From contig JBBIIK010000012.1 in the NCBI GenBank assembly GCA_037446555.1, forward strand, positions 1 through 64,000: a DNA stretch of 64,000 bases. The letters are read 5' to 3'. This document shows positions 55,834 to 64,000 of the stretch, piece by piece. The notes below the pieces were generated by a model, which was given only the letters and a program-made list of their open reading frames with translations, was not told the DNA's origin and did not search any database. A program made the position numbers and the translations under genes. This stretch comes from JANWVO01 sp037446555. Its GTDB lineage: Bacteria > Acidobacteriota > Terriglobia > Bryobacterales > Bryobacteraceae. Position 1 is the first letter of the stretch. Each line of letters begins with the position of its first letter.

Positions 55834-56742
55834 GTGAAGAAATGGGTTGTTCTGGCGGCGCTGCTGGCAGGCGCGGCCGCCGCCGCATGGCAGCATCTGC
55901 CACTGCGCTACGCTGTGATCGCCGCCGTGCGGGGAGGCAATGGGTGCCCGCCCCGGCTTGCGTGGGACATTCCGCAACACAAGGCGCGGCTGACTCGGGC
56001 GAAAGACGAGATCCTGGAGAGAAGCCGGCTCCTGCAGAAGGAATACGAGGGGCTGGAGCTGTATGAGACGCCCTACGGGCGCTTCTGGGCGCCTCCGGGG
56101 AGCCGCTACACGCTGCCGTTCAACCTGGCCGAGCAGGCGGTGCACCTGTACGGGAGCGGCGCCCACTTCGTGCAAAAAGGCGATGTGGTGCTGGATTGCG
56201 GCGCGAACGTGGGCGTGTTCACGCGCTTCGCCCTGAACGCCGGAGCGGCGAAGGTGGTGGCGGTGGAGCCGGCGCCGGACAACGTAGAGTGCCTGAGGCG
56301 GAACTTCCGGGACGAGATCGCGGCGGGGCGGGTGGTAGTGGTGCCGAAAGGCGTGTGGAACCGGCCGGACGAGCTTGAGCTGAAGATAGAGGAGGGCAAC
56401 GAGGCGGCGGCGACGTTTGTGATGAACCTGAACAAGGTGGATCGCACGGTACGGGTGCCGCTGGTTCCGATCGACGTTCTGGCCGGGGAGCTTGGGCTTG
56501 AGCGGGTCGACTTTATCAAGATGGACATTGAGGGGGCGGAGGTTCGGGCGCTGGAGGGCGCGCGGCGGACGCTGGAGCGCTTCCACCCGCGGCTTTCGAT
56601 CGCCGTCTACCATCAGTGGGACCACCCGGTGGAGGTGCCGCGGGCGGCGAGGGCCGCCTGGCCGCAGTACCAGGTGGAATGCGGCCCGTGCGACGCGCCG
56701 GAGCGGCGCATGGTCCGTCCGGATGTGTTGTATCTCCACTAA
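55834..56742 (+). CDS. FkbM-family methyltransferase, membrane-anchored
   Basis: This 302-residue SAM-dependent methyltransferase has an N-terminal hydrophobic anchor (residues 3-20). The SAM loop is in VVLDCGANVGVFTRFAL, the acidic site in VVAVEPAPDNVECLRRN and the FkbM-specific FIKMDIEGAEVRALEGA. Members O-methylate sugars or natural products; the acceptor here is unknown. GTG 55834 is the best start; no in-frame ATG lies near the anchor. It is divergent from tdk, with no neighbouring sugar-transferase genes. Confidence 0.85.
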   Translation: MKKWVVLAALLAGAAAAAWQHLPLRYAVIAAVRGGNGCPPRLAWDIPQHKARLTRAKDEILERSRLLQKEYEGLELYETPYGRFWAPPGSRYTLPFNLAEQAVHLYGSGAHFVQKGDVVLDCGANVGVFTRFALNAGAAKVVAVEPAPDNVECLRRNFRDEIAAGRVVVVPKGVWNRPDELELKIEEGNEAAATFVMNLNKVDRTVRVPLVPIDVLAGELGLERVDFIKMDIEGAEVRALEGARRTLERFHPRLSIAVYHQWDHPVEVPRAARAAWPQYQVECGPCDAPERRMVRPDVLYLH

Positions 56743-56820
56743 CGGCGGCACGCGTGCGCGCTGGAAGGAGAAGGCGGGAATGTGATCTCGCCTGCTACCC
56801 CAGTGCCTGGAGAAAGGAAG

Positions 56821-56854
56821 GCCGGTGAGGACTCGGAGGAAGATCCTCACCGGC
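56821..56854. terminator. Hairpin between convergent genes, possible terminator
   Basis: GCCGGTGAGGA (56821-56831) pairs perfectly with TCCTCACCGGC (56844-56854) around 12 bases. A second hairpin (CCCCAAG/CTTGGGG) lies at 56947-56967. They sit between the FkbM gene and the convergent gene at 57005. Neither has a T tract, so this is tentative. The 262-base gap contains no supportable gene. Confidence 0.4.
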
Positions 56855-57004
56855 GGACAGCCAGCCAGAATCGGAGGAAAATGCTGGCGTTGAGATCAGC
56901 GTACGCTGTTAGCCGCCACTATATCACAGTCCGGCGAGCCGTCAAGCCCCAAGAGAGAGCCTTGGGGGCCAAGCAGATGCGGCCGGCGGCAACAGGGGGT
57001 GCCG

Positions 57005-57697
57005 TCAGAGGTAAAACAGGCTGAGGCGGGGCAGTCCGGCGAGTTCGTAGACCTTGCGGTCGAGAAAGGATTTTTCAAGCCGGGCCAGTTGTTCTGCGCT
57101 CATGCGACCGCGGTAGGGGCCGAGGTCGCGGTCGAGCTCGCGGCGCATGGCGAGGAGTTGGTCTTCGCTCAGGCGGGTGCGGGCGATGGAGGCCATACGG
57201 TCCTCCAGGGCAGTGAGGCGCAGCTCGAGTTCGCGCAGATCGGCCACGAAGCGGTCGAATTCGGCGAGGATGGAGCGCAGCGAGGCGGCGACGTCCTCGA
57301 AGCCTGATGAGGATTCCAGCGCGGCGGCGCCCTTTTCCAGGTGGCGCCGCACGGCTTCCGGGGCGATGACGGCGTCGCCACAGCTGGCGCCGGATTCCGG
57401 GCGGTTCCTGGCCATGGCTTCGGCTTCCTGCATCACGGCCTGGGCGCAGTAGGCGAGGCTGTTGATCCGCTGCGTGCGCTGCCGCCGCGAGCGCCATTTT
57501 TCGAAAGCGGCGTCGATGCCGCGGAGCACTGCTTCGAGGGGCACGCCGGCATTCTTCCACGATTCGGCCAGGGCCCAATCGAGAGGGGACATGAGGAACA
57601 GGCCGGTGCCGCGGGCGCGCTGGAAATGCTCCTCAATTTCGGTGAAATAGCTGAAGTAATTCAGCTTCCATTCGGAATCTCCCGGCTCTGGAGTCAT
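57005..57697 (-). CDS. Conserved-looking helical protein coupled to coaX, function unknown
   Basis: This 230-residue, strongly helical protein lacks a signal peptide, membrane helices and Cys clusters (one Cys each in AYCAQAVMQ and GASCGD). PLDWALAESWKNAGVPLEAVLRG may be an HTH-like or DnaD-like segment, but I cannot assign a family. Its ATG overlaps the coaX stop (ATGA), so it is translationally coupled to coaX and should be expressed with it. Confidence 0.72.
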   Translation of the reverse strand: MTPEPGDSEWKLNYFSYFTEIEEHFQRARGTGLFLMSPLDWALAESWKNAGVPLEAVLRGIDAAFEKWRSRRQRTQRINSLAYCAQAVMQEAEAMARNRPESGASCGDAVIAPEAVRRHLEKGAAALESSSGFEDVAASLRSILAEFDRFVADLRELELRLTALEDRMASIARTRLSEDQLLAMRRELDRDLGPYRGRMSAEQLARLEKSFLDRKVYELAGLPRLSLFYL

Positions 57698-58464
57698 TGG
57701 CGGCGGTTCTTTCCCCAGATGCGGTACAGGCCTTCCAGCGTGAGGTCCTCGTCGGCGGTCTTGACCCATTTCGAAGCAGCGGTAATCAGCCCCGCCTGGC
57801 CGCCCGTGGCCACGATGCGCGTGCCGGGCCCGAGCTCGGCGGCCATCTTCTCAACGATGCCGTCGATCATGGCGATGAGGCCGTAGTAGAGGCCGGACTG
57901 CATACTGGCCACCGTGTTGGTACCGATGAGGCGTCCAGGGTCGCGGAAATCCACCATGGGAAGCCGCGCAGTTTTCTGGAAAAGACCGGAGATGGAGATG
58001 CCGATTCCGGGGCAAATCACGCCGCCCAGATATTCGGCGCGGGCGCTGACGGCGTCAAAAGTGATGGCCGTGCCGAGGTCGACGACAATGCACGGCCCGC
58101 CGTATTTTTCGAGGGCGGCGACGGCATTCACGATGCGGTCCGCGCCGACTTCGCGGGGGTTGTCGTAGAGGATGCTGAGGCCGGTTTCGGTGGCGCCGGT
58201 GATCCAGAAGGGATCAACGCCGAAGTAACGGCGCGCCATGGCGGTGAGGGTGGATTCGAGCGGAGGAACGACGGTGGCGGCGGCGACGCCATCGACCTCC
58301 TGAAAGGAGAGGTTTTCGAGCTCGAACAGCGTGCGGAACCCGATGCCCCACTCGTCGGGCGTGCGCTCGTGTACTGTGCGCAGGCGCCACCGGGTGACGA
58401 TGCGGCCGCCGTCGAACAGACCGGCGGTGACGTTGGTGTTGCCTGCGTCGATGGCCAGCAGCAT
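57694..58464 (-). CDS. coaX: Type III pantothenate kinase
   Basis: This 256-residue ASKHA-fold enzyme phosphorylates pantothenate, the first step of CoA synthesis. The phosphate-1 loop is in LLAIDAGNTNVTAGLFDG, the second acidic site in EVGADRIVNAVAAL and the substrate loop in IVVDLGTAITFDAVS. ATGGQAG near the end closes the site. Type III kinases are insensitive to CoA feedback. I use ATG 58464, at the usual family start. Its stop overlaps the next gene's ATG. Confidence 0.94.
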   Translation of the reverse strand: MLLAIDAGNTNVTAGLFDGGRIVTRWRLRTVHERTPDEWGIGFRTLFELENLSFQEVDGVAAATVVPPLESTLTAMARRYFGVDPFWITGATETGLSILYDNPREVGADRIVNAVAALEKYGGPCIVVDLGTAITFDAVSARAEYLGGVICPGIGISISGLFQKTARLPMVDFRDPGRLIGTNTVASMQSGLYYGLIAMIDGIVEKMAAELGPGTRIVATGGQAGLITAASKWVKTADEDLTLEGLYRIWGKNRRQ

Positions 58465-58540
58465 GGTTTCAGAACCTAGGCTAACACTGCTTGTGCGGGA
58501 GGGCTCGAAGCGAGGGCGGCGCGGGTGATAGGATCGAGGC

Positions 58541-59026
58541 ATGAAGCGGTTCAGGATGTGGATGTCCGCAATCGCCGCGAGCGCGGCTTTGCTGGCCGGC
58601 TGCGGCGGGGGCGAGGCGCCGAAGAAGTCCGCGGCGGCGCCCGCGAAAAAGAGGCCGGCCGTCGCTGATGACACGCACCGGTTCCCGGCGGAGGGGCGGA
58701 TCGAAGCCAGGGTGGTGGAGGACCATGTGCTCGGGCGCGAGTTTCTGCCCGGCGGGAATGTGGCGCGCTACCGGCGCGGCAAGCAGGACTTCGAGATGTT
58801 CCTGATCCGCACGAAAATCCCGGAGGCTGCGGCGCTGCTGCTGTTCGACTACAAGAAGCGGATGGAGAACCCGAAGCTGATCGCCCACTTCGGCGGCTAC
58901 TACGGCAAGGACGGCGATCAGATGGTGTTCGTGTTCGCGAAGGGTTCGTGGTTGGCGGGAGTGGCGGGGCTGCCGGAGAAGGACGCCGACATGGCGGCGC
59001 GCGAGCTGGCGGCGCGGCTGAATTAG
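58541..59026 (+). CDS. Small predicted lipoprotein, function unknown
   Basis: This 161-residue protein has a lipoprotein signal with lipobox LLAGC (Cys at about residue 21), then a Gly/Ala/Lys-rich linker and a globular body (about 45-160). The body has no family I recognise; motifs such as FGGYYGKDGDQMVFVFAKG suggest a beta-rich fold. It is divergent from coaX, with 76 bp between the starts. Confidence 0.72.
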   Translation: MKRFRMWMSAIAASAALLAGCGGGEAPKKSAAAPAKKRPAVADDTHRFPAEGRIEARVVEDHVLGREFLPGGNVARYRRGKQDFEMFLIRTKIPEAAALLLFDYKKRMENPKLIAHFGGYYGKDGDQMVFVFAKGSWLAGVAGLPEKDADMAARELAARLN

Positions 59027-59179
59027 CAAGCACGCCATTCAGGGCTGAAGCCGCAGCGGGCTGCGCCGCGCGCGGCCTGCGGCGAGACGAAAGTTTACTT
59101 GCCCGTCCCCTTGCCAGACCTGATAATGGAGCATCACGCAGGCCGGCTGCATGCCGCCTGCGCTGGAAAGCGCGGGGCC

Positions 59180-59920
59180 ATGATCACGAATTCCGTCACA
59201 CGCACGCGGCTGGACGAGGTTGCAGCGGGCATTTACCGGATCAGCACTCCATCGGATGCGTTTCCCGGAGGATTCAGCTTCAATTCATACGTGGTGGCGG
59301 ACGACGAGCCGCTGCTGTTCCACGCCGGGTTCCGCAGCCTGGCGCAAGTGACGGCGGAGGCGGTGGAGAAGGTGCTGCCCGTCGAGAAGCTGCGTTGGAT
59401 CGGGGGATCCCACTTTGAGGGCGACGAGTACGGAGCGCTTCGGGAGCTGCTTGCGGCGGCGCCGCGGGCCGTGGCGTTTTCCAGCCAGATCGGCGTCCTG
59501 ACCTCGGTCAACGATTTCGCGGGGGCGCCCGGGCGGGGGCTCGCGGACGGCGAGATTCTGGAAACCGGGGCCAGGCGCCTGCGCTGGTTGTACACGCCGC
59601 ATGTTCCGCACGGGTGGGACTGCGGGATTCTCTTCGACGAATCGACGCGCACGCTGCTGTGCGGGGATCTGTTCACGCAGCCCGGGGCGGAGACCCCGCC
59701 GGTGACGGAACGCGAAGTGTTGACGGCGAGCGAGTCGATGCGCGCGATGCTGGACTATTACGCGCATGCGGCGGACACGGCTGCCACGCTGGAGCGGCTG
59801 GCGCGCCTCGAGCCGCGGCTGCTCGCCTGCCAGCACGGAAGCGCATACCGGGGCGATGGCGCCGCCCTGCTGCGCGCTCTGGCCTCCGCCATTGCCAGGA
59901 GCCGGCGGAGCGGCTCCTGA
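59180..59920 (+). CDS. Metallo-beta-lactamase-fold protein of the flavodiiron-like (ODP) group
   Basis: This 246-residue protein has an MBL fold with the HxExDE pattern (GSHFEGDEYG) seen in the diiron oxygen/NO reductases. The rest of the site is in TPHVPHGWDCG (His), LLCGDLFT (Asp) and LACQHGSAYRG (His). It has no fused flavodoxin domain, so it would need a separate electron donor or act as a sensor or hydrolase. The ATG at 59180 matches the family start (VTRTRLDEVAAGIYRISTP); upstream TTG and ATG codons would add unrelated residues. Confidence 0.8.
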   Translation: MITNSVTRTRLDEVAAGIYRISTPSDAFPGGFSFNSYVVADDEPLLFHAGFRSLAQVTAEAVEKVLPVEKLRWIGGSHFEGDEYGALRELLAAAPRAVAFSSQIGVLTSVNDFAGAPGRGLADGEILETGARRLRWLYTPHVPHGWDCGILFDESTRTLLCGDLFTQPGAETPPVTEREVLTASESMRAMLDYYAHAADTAATLERLARLEPRLLACQHGSAYRGDGAALLRALASAIARSRRSGS

Positions 59921-60045
59921 TTCGCGCGTTTCACCGGCGCGGCGGCGAAATCCCGTGGATGCCGCGGCCTGCCGATGGTATTCTGGACAATTGGGGCCGA
60001 GGGCGCCCCGGTCAACAATCATCCCATCCAGGCGAGAGGTCAGCC

Positions 60046-60780
60046 ATGTCCGGACATTCCAAATGGGCGACGATCAAGCACAAGAAAGCGGCCCTGGACG
60101 CCAAGCGCGGGAAGTTGTTCACGCGCCTCATCAAGGAAATCACGATCGCGGCACGCAACGGCGGCGATCCTGACGCCAACCCTCGCCTGCGCACAGCGAT
60201 CCTGGCCGCCAAGGCCGTTTCCATGCCCGCCGACAACATCAAGCGGGCCATTCAGCGCGGCACGGGCGAGCTGGAGGGCGGGGCGATTGAAGAGATCATG
60301 TTTGAGGGCTACGGTCCGGGCGGCGTGGCCATCATGGTGGCGGCGGCTACCGACAACCGCAACCGGACGGTGTCCGAGATCCGCCACCTGTTCTCGAAGA
60401 ACGGCGGCAACCTCGGCGAACTCGGCTCGGTGGGCTGGATGTTCGAGCGGAAGAGCCAGATCCTGATCGAGAAGGACAAGGCTACCGAGGATCAACTGAT
60501 GGAGCTGGCGCTGGAAGCCGGCGCGGACGACGTGAAGCTGGAGGGCGAGCACTGGGAGATCCTGTCGGCGCCGGAGTCGCATCACGCAGTGCTGGAGGCG
60601 CTTGAGAAGGCGGGTATCCCGACCGCGTCGGCTGAAATCGGGATGATCCCGAAGAACCTGGTGGAAGTGGACCCGAAGCAAGCCTCTGGCGTCATGAAGC
60701 TGATGGAGGCGCTCGAGGATCACGACGACGTGCAGAACGTCTACACGAACGCCGACTTCGGCGAGGAGACCGGCGAATAG
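60046..60780 (+). CDS. yebC: YebC/PmpR family protein
   Basis: This 244-residue protein of the YebC/TACO1 family begins SGHSKWATIKHKKAALDAKRG and carries AIQRGTGELEGGAIEEIMFE and EIGMIPKNLVEVD. Members are reported both as transcriptional regulators and as ribosome-associated factors that help translate difficult stretches. The ATG at 60046 has GAGAGGT upstream. The position beside ruvC is a common bacterial arrangement (yebC-ruvC-ruvAB), although ruvA is not seen here. Confidence 0.95.
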   Translation: MSGHSKWATIKHKKAALDAKRGKLFTRLIKEITIAARNGGDPDANPRLRTAILAAKAVSMPADNIKRAIQRGTGELEGGAIEEIMFEGYGPGGVAIMVAAATDNRNRTVSEIRHLFSKNGGNLGELGSVGWMFERKSQILIEKDKATEDQLMELALEAGADDVKLEGEHWEILSAPESHHAVLEALEKAGIPTASAEIGMIPKNLVEVDPKQASGVMKLMEALEDHDDVQNVYTNADFGEETGE

Positions 60781-60808
60781 TCCGGGCGGGGACGGGCGCG
60801 AGGGGCGC

Positions 60809-61294
60809 GTGCGGATCCTGGGCATCGACTGCGGCAGCCAAGCGACGGGATACGGTGTCATCGACACCGACGGCACGCGCCACGCCATGGTGGCGTGCGG
60901 CGCCATCCGGACCAAGGCGGGCGAGGAGCTTCCGCTGCGGCTGAAGACGATCGGCGAGGGGCTGCGGCGAATCATCGCCGATTACGCGCCGGAAGAGGCG
61001 GCGGTGGAGGACACGTTCACGGGCGAGAACGTCCGCAGCGCGCTGAAACTGACGCATGTGCGGGGCGTGGCGCTGTTCGTGTGCGCGGAAGCGGCCATCC
61101 CGGTGGCGGCGTATCCGCCGGCTCAGGTGAAGCTCGCCGTGGTGGGCAACGGGCGCGCCGGCAAACAGCAGGTGGCGTGGATGACGCGCGTGCTGCTGAA
61201 GCTGGATGAATCGTCGCGCTCGCCGGACGCGTCTGATGCACTGGCGGTGGCCATTTGCCACGCGGCCCGCCGCTCGACGCCTGTTCCGCTATGA
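60809..61294 (+). CDS. ruvC: Crossover junction endodeoxyribonuclease RuvC
   Basis: This 161-residue Holliday-junction resolvase has the four catalytic acidic residues: Asp7 (RILGIDCGS), Glu67 (AAVEDTF), Asp140 and Asp143 (RSPDASDALA). The length is normal. A GTG start lies 28 bp after yebC. Its stop overlaps the ATG of the next gene. It cleaves four-way junctions with RuvAB. Confidence 0.95.
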   Translation: MRILGIDCGSQATGYGVIDTDGTRHAMVACGAIRTKAGEELPLRLKTIGEGLRRIIADYAPEEAAVEDTFTGENVRSALKLTHVRGVALFVCAEAAIPVAAYPPAQVKLAVVGNGRAGKQQVAWMTRVLLKLDESSRSPDASDALAVAICHAARRSTPVPL

Positions 61295-61944
61295 TGCGCA
61301 TGCTTCCGCTGGCCGTGCTCGCGCTTGCCGCCGCCGCTGCGGACGGTCCGCGCCTTTTTTATTCGAAGACCTTTCCCGGCAGCAAGCCGGCGTATATGGA
61401 AATCCGCCTGGACCGGGACGGGAGCGCCGAGTACCGCGAGGCGCCCGACGAGGAGTTCCCCACGGTATTCCGTTTGCGCCCGCAGGAAGCGCGCGTGGTG
61501 TGGGAGTTGAGCGAGAAGCTCGATCACTTCCGCAAACCGCTGGAATCGGGGCTGAAGGTGGCGCGCATGGGCGACAAGCTGCTGCGCTGGGAGCAGGGAG
61601 GGGAGCGGCATGAAGCGAAGTTCAACCACACGCTCGATCCCGACGCGCAGCTGCTGCACGACTGGTTCGAGAGGATGTGCGAATCGGCGATCTTGCAAAC
61701 GGACCTGGAGCGGGCGGTGAAGTACGACCGGCTGGGGGTGAACCAGGCGATCCTGCGCATCGAGGCCGCGTGGGACCGCAAGCGGCTGGTCGGCGTGGAT
61801 CAGTACGTACCGCTTCTGAAGCGCGTGGCGGCCAACTCCGCCTATCTGAACATGGCGCGGGAGCGAGCTGAAAAGCTGCTGGCGCTGTTCGGGCAGGCTG
61901 AGGCTGCCGGGCAGGAGCAGGGCGCGGCAGAGGCGAAACAGTGA
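61291..61944 (+). CDS. Exported protein of unknown function
   Basis: This 217-residue protein has a signal peptide (residues 1-17, opening RMLPLAVLALAAAAA) and a mostly beta then helical body. The body includes the repeat-free segments RLFYSKTFPGSKPAYMEIRL and LDRDGSAEYREAPDE. No family recognised. The ATG (61291) overlaps the ruvC stop and its own stop overlaps the next gene's GTG, so it belongs to the yebC-ruvC run. Confidence 0.72.
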   Translation: MMRMLPLAVLALAAAAADGPRLFYSKTFPGSKPAYMEIRLDRDGSAEYREAPDEEFPTVFRLRPQEARVVWELSEKLDHFRKPLESGLKVARMGDKLLRWEQGGERHEAKFNHTLDPDAQLLHDWFERMCESAILQTDLERAVKYDRLGVNQAILRIEAAWDRKRLVGVDQYVPLLKRVAANSAYLNMARERAEKLLALFGQAEAAGQEQGAAEAKQ

Positions 61945-63191
61945 CGGCGCTGGTGTGGGCCCTGCTGCTGGCGGCGCAGCCGCCGGCGTCCTCCAACGCC
62001 GAGGACGAGCTGGACCGCGCCCTGGCTGAGGCGGGCGCGAGCGTCATCGACTATGCCCGGGCGTTGGAGCGCCATCTGAAGCGTCATCCCGATTCGCCGC
62101 AGCGTGCAGAAATCGAGCGTGTGCTGGCGCAGGCAGCCGCCGACCTGCGCGACCGCCGGCTGCTGCTGGAATATGGGGTTCGCGCTGTGGAAGCCGGCTC
62201 GCGCAGCCTGCCGCTGCTCGATCAGGTCACGCGGGCGTTGCTCGACTCGGAAGAAAAGGCGGCGCAGGAGCGCGCGCTGCGTTATTCGCGGCTGCTTTCG
62301 CAGGCGCTAGAGAAGGAGCGCGAACAGCAGCTTCAGGGTGCCTACCGCCCGCTGGCTGGACGCCGGCTGGACGAGACGGAATACGCGCTGGCGCGGGCGC
62401 GCACGATGGAGGCGCGCGCGCTGGACAATCTGGGGCGCACAGACGAGGCGCTGGCGGCGGCGCTGGCCGGCTGGCAGGCGTGTCCGACAGTGGACAACGC
62501 GCGCGAACGAGCCCGGATCCTGGAACGCGCTGGCCGCTTGCAGGAGGCTCTGGACGCCGCGGCCGAGTCGATTGCGCTCGGTTCGGACCGGACGGGAGAG
62601 CCGGATGCGAGGCGGGACCGCGAACGTTTGGCCTCGCTGGCGCGGCGCGCGCGGGGCGACGAGACGGCGTTTGCGCGGCCGCTGCTGGACGCCTACGACC
62701 GCGTGGCCGTGCTTCAGGCAGCCCGCCTGAAAAGGCTGAAGTCGCTGGATGCGAACTTCGGCGCCCGCGCGCCGGCGGAGTTCACCTTGGCGGCCACGCA
62801 GGGCGGGCCGCTGGCGCTGGCCAGCCTGAAGGGCAAGGTTGTCGTGCTGGATTTCTGGGCCACGTGGTGCGCGCCCTGCCGGGCGCAGCATCCGCTCTAC
62901 GAGCAGGTGCGGCAACGTTTCCGCAGCCGGAATGACGTCGTGTTCCTGCCCGTGGCGACGGACGAGGACCGTTCTGTTGTTGCGCCGTTCCTCCAGAAGC
63001 AGGGGTGGGGGCCGCTTTCTTACTTTGACGACGGGCTCGGATCGCTGCTCAGAGTGAATTCCATCCCAACGACGGTGGTGCTGGACCGTCAGGGAAACGT
63101 CTTCAGCCGGATGAACGGATTCATCGCGGACCGTTTTGTGGAGATGCTGAGCGAGCGGATCCGCGAGGCGCTGGAGGCGCCCGCGCCGTGA
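61941..63191 (+). CDS. TlpA-like thioredoxin-fold protein with N-terminal TPR-like helices
   Basis: This 416-residue protein has a short hydrophobic leader (residues 1-12). TPR-like helical repeats span about 20-235, and a TlpA/ResA-type thioredoxin domain lies at about 265-410 with the active site FWATWCAPCRAQHP (Cys-x-x-Cys). It is likely a periplasmic disulfide oxidoreductase. The TPR-thioredoxin combination suggests a client-recruiting role. The GTG overlaps the previous stop, and its stop overlaps deoB's start. Confidence 0.82.
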   Translation: MTALVWALLLAAQPPASSNAEDELDRALAEAGASVIDYARALERHLKRHPDSPQRAEIERVLAQAAADLRDRRLLLEYGVRAVEAGSRSLPLLDQVTRALLDSEEKAAQERALRYSRLLSQALEKEREQQLQGAYRPLAGRRLDETEYALARARTMEARALDNLGRTDEALAAALAGWQACPTVDNARERARILERAGRLQEALDAAAESIALGSDRTGEPDARRDRERLASLARRARGDETAFARPLLDAYDRVAVLQAARLKRLKSLDANFGARAPAEFTLAATQGGPLALASLKGKVVVLDFWATWCAPCRAQHPLYEQVRQRFRSRNDVVFLPVATDEDRSVVAPFLQKQGWGPLSYFDDGLGSLLRVNSIPTTVVLDRQGNVFSRMNGFIADRFVEMLSERIREALEAPAP

Positions 63192-64000
63192 GCTTCCGCC
63201 GCGTGATCCTCATTGTGCTGGACAGCGTTGGCATCGGCGCCATGCCCGACTGGCGCGAGTTCGGCGACGATATGCCGGGCGACACGCTGGGCCATTGCGC
63301 CGAACTGAGGTCCTTGCATCTGCCGAACCTCGTGCGGCTGGGGCTGGCCAACATCCGCCCGTTCCCTCACCTGACGCCCGCCGCGGAACCTGCCGCCTGC
63401 TACGGCCGCTGCGCGCTGGCCTCGCCGGGGAAGGACACGACGACCGGCCACTGGGAGCTGGCAGGCATCGTTCTGGAAAAGCCATTTCCGCTCTATCCCA
63501 ACGGATTTCCGCCGGAATTGATGCGGGAATTCGAGCGGCGCACCGGCCGCGGAACGCTCGGCAACAAGCCCGCTTCGGGCACGGAGATCATCCGGGAGCT
63601 GGGCGAAGAGCATATGCGGACCGGGAAGCCGATCATCTACACGTCCGCCGACAGCGTCTTTCAGATCGCCGCGCACGAAGAGGTGATACCGCTGGCGGAG
63701 CTTTACAGGATCTGCGAAACCGCCCGGGAGCTGCTGCGGGGCGAGCACGAGGTGGGGCGCGTGATCGCGAGGCCGTTCACCGGCGCTCCGGGGGCCTTCG
63801 TGCGCACGGCGAACCGCCACGATTACGCCGTGCCTCCGCCCGCGGGGATGCTGCTGGACAGACTGGCCGACCGCGGCGTTCCGGTGGCGGCAGTCGGGAA
63901 GATCGCTGATATTTTCCTCAATCGCGGGATTGCATTTTCCCTGAAAACGAAGAACAATGCGGAGGGAATGGCGAAAATTCCGGAGGCGATGCGCGAGTTG
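63188..64000 (+). CDS. deoB: Phosphopentomutase, truncated by the window end
   Basis: This reading frame enters the window's right edge with about 270 codons present and no stop. It begins with a GTG overlapping the previous stop. DeoB isomerises ribose-1-P or deoxyribose-1-P to the 5-phosphate. The alkaline-phosphatase-like core shows: ILIVLDSVGIGAMPDW (metal Asp), GKDTTTGHWELAG (catalytic Thr at about residue 86), YTSADSVFQIAAHE and VGRVIARPF. The C-terminal part lies outside. Confidence 0.93.
   Translation, partial: MSFRRVILIVLDSVGIGAMPDWREFGDDMPGDTLGHCAELRSLHLPNLVRLGLANIRPFPHLTPAAEPAACYGRCALASPGKDTTTGHWELAGIVLEKPFPLYPNGFPPELMREFERRTGRGTLGNKPASGTEIIRELGEEHMRTGKPIIYTSADSVFQIAAHEEVIPLAELYRICETARELLRGEHEVGRVIARPFTGAPGAFVRTANRHDYAVPPPAGMLLDRLADRGVPVAAVGKIADIFLNRGIAFSLKTKNNAEGMAKIPEAMREL

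Overview
The window is GC-rich DNA that looks like an Acidobacteriota chromosome, most likely from the Bryobacter/Solibacter side of Terriglobia. This rests on inference from several features: a very large TonB-dependent receptor with an N-terminal carboxypeptidase-regulatory-like domain, an ECF sigma factor directly upstream of a TPR-bearing Ser/Thr kinase, twin-arginine-tagged DUF1080 and glycoside hydrolase proteins, and acidobacterial-type hypothetical proteins. No rRNA, tRNA or CRISPR array was seen.

Region by region. 1-1.35 kb: the end of an IS3-family element (defective transposase) that cuts a sulfatase gene. 1.7-10 kb: yceH, a RodZ-like protein, a CNNM/CorC-type membrane protein, an anaerobic sulfatase maturase, an AlkD-like glycosylase, a secreted GH51 arabinofuranosidase, and a selD-pyrF pair in which SelD itself appears to be a selenoprotein (in-frame UGA plus hairpin). 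10-20 kb: a strong promoter and long leader before a 1216-residue TonB receptor, then alaS-ypdA and a membrane glycosyltransferase-like protein. 20-32.5 kb: fhs, an MscS channel, an aldo/keto reductase, an MFS transporter, a Ca2+/H+ exchanger, an ALDH7-type dehydrogenase, bacteriohemerythrin and secreted proteins, with about 1 kb holding no assignable gene at 26.9-27.9 kb.

32.5-43.5 kb is a distinct block. Its + strand is C-rich whatever the gene direction, while the sequence on both sides is mostly G-rich on the + strand. It holds a six-gene minus-strand operon (rsmB, rpe, bamD, response regulator, yajQ, hydrolase), a divergent ttcA-like gene, a phosphate-uptake cassette (DUF47 protein, PiT transporter, PhoR-like kinase) and an Hsp70-like protein. 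A decayed IS1182-type transposase sits at its right edge. An inversion is the simplest reading.

43.5-54 kb: a small secreted helical protein with its own terminator, the kinase/sigma pair, a TgpA-type transglutaminase, a GH127-like enzyme and a small lipoprotein. About 260 bp spanning the lipoprotein-gene tail and the transglutaminase-gene head occurs in two diverged direct copies that flank the GH127 gene, so that gene seems to have been inserted into an older lipoprotein-transglutaminase pair. 54-64 kb: a two-domain DUF1080 protein, tdk, an FkbM methyltransferase, coaX with a coupled unknown gene, a lipoprotein, a metallo-beta-lactamase-fold protein, and a compact yebC / ruvC-unknown-TlpA-like-deoB run that leaves the window inside deoB.

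Functionally the window mixes housekeeping genes (tRNA charging, one-carbon, nucleotide and CoA metabolism, recombination, envelope assembly) with scattered polysaccharide-use genes (TonB receptor, GH51, GH127, DUF1080, sulfatase/maturase).
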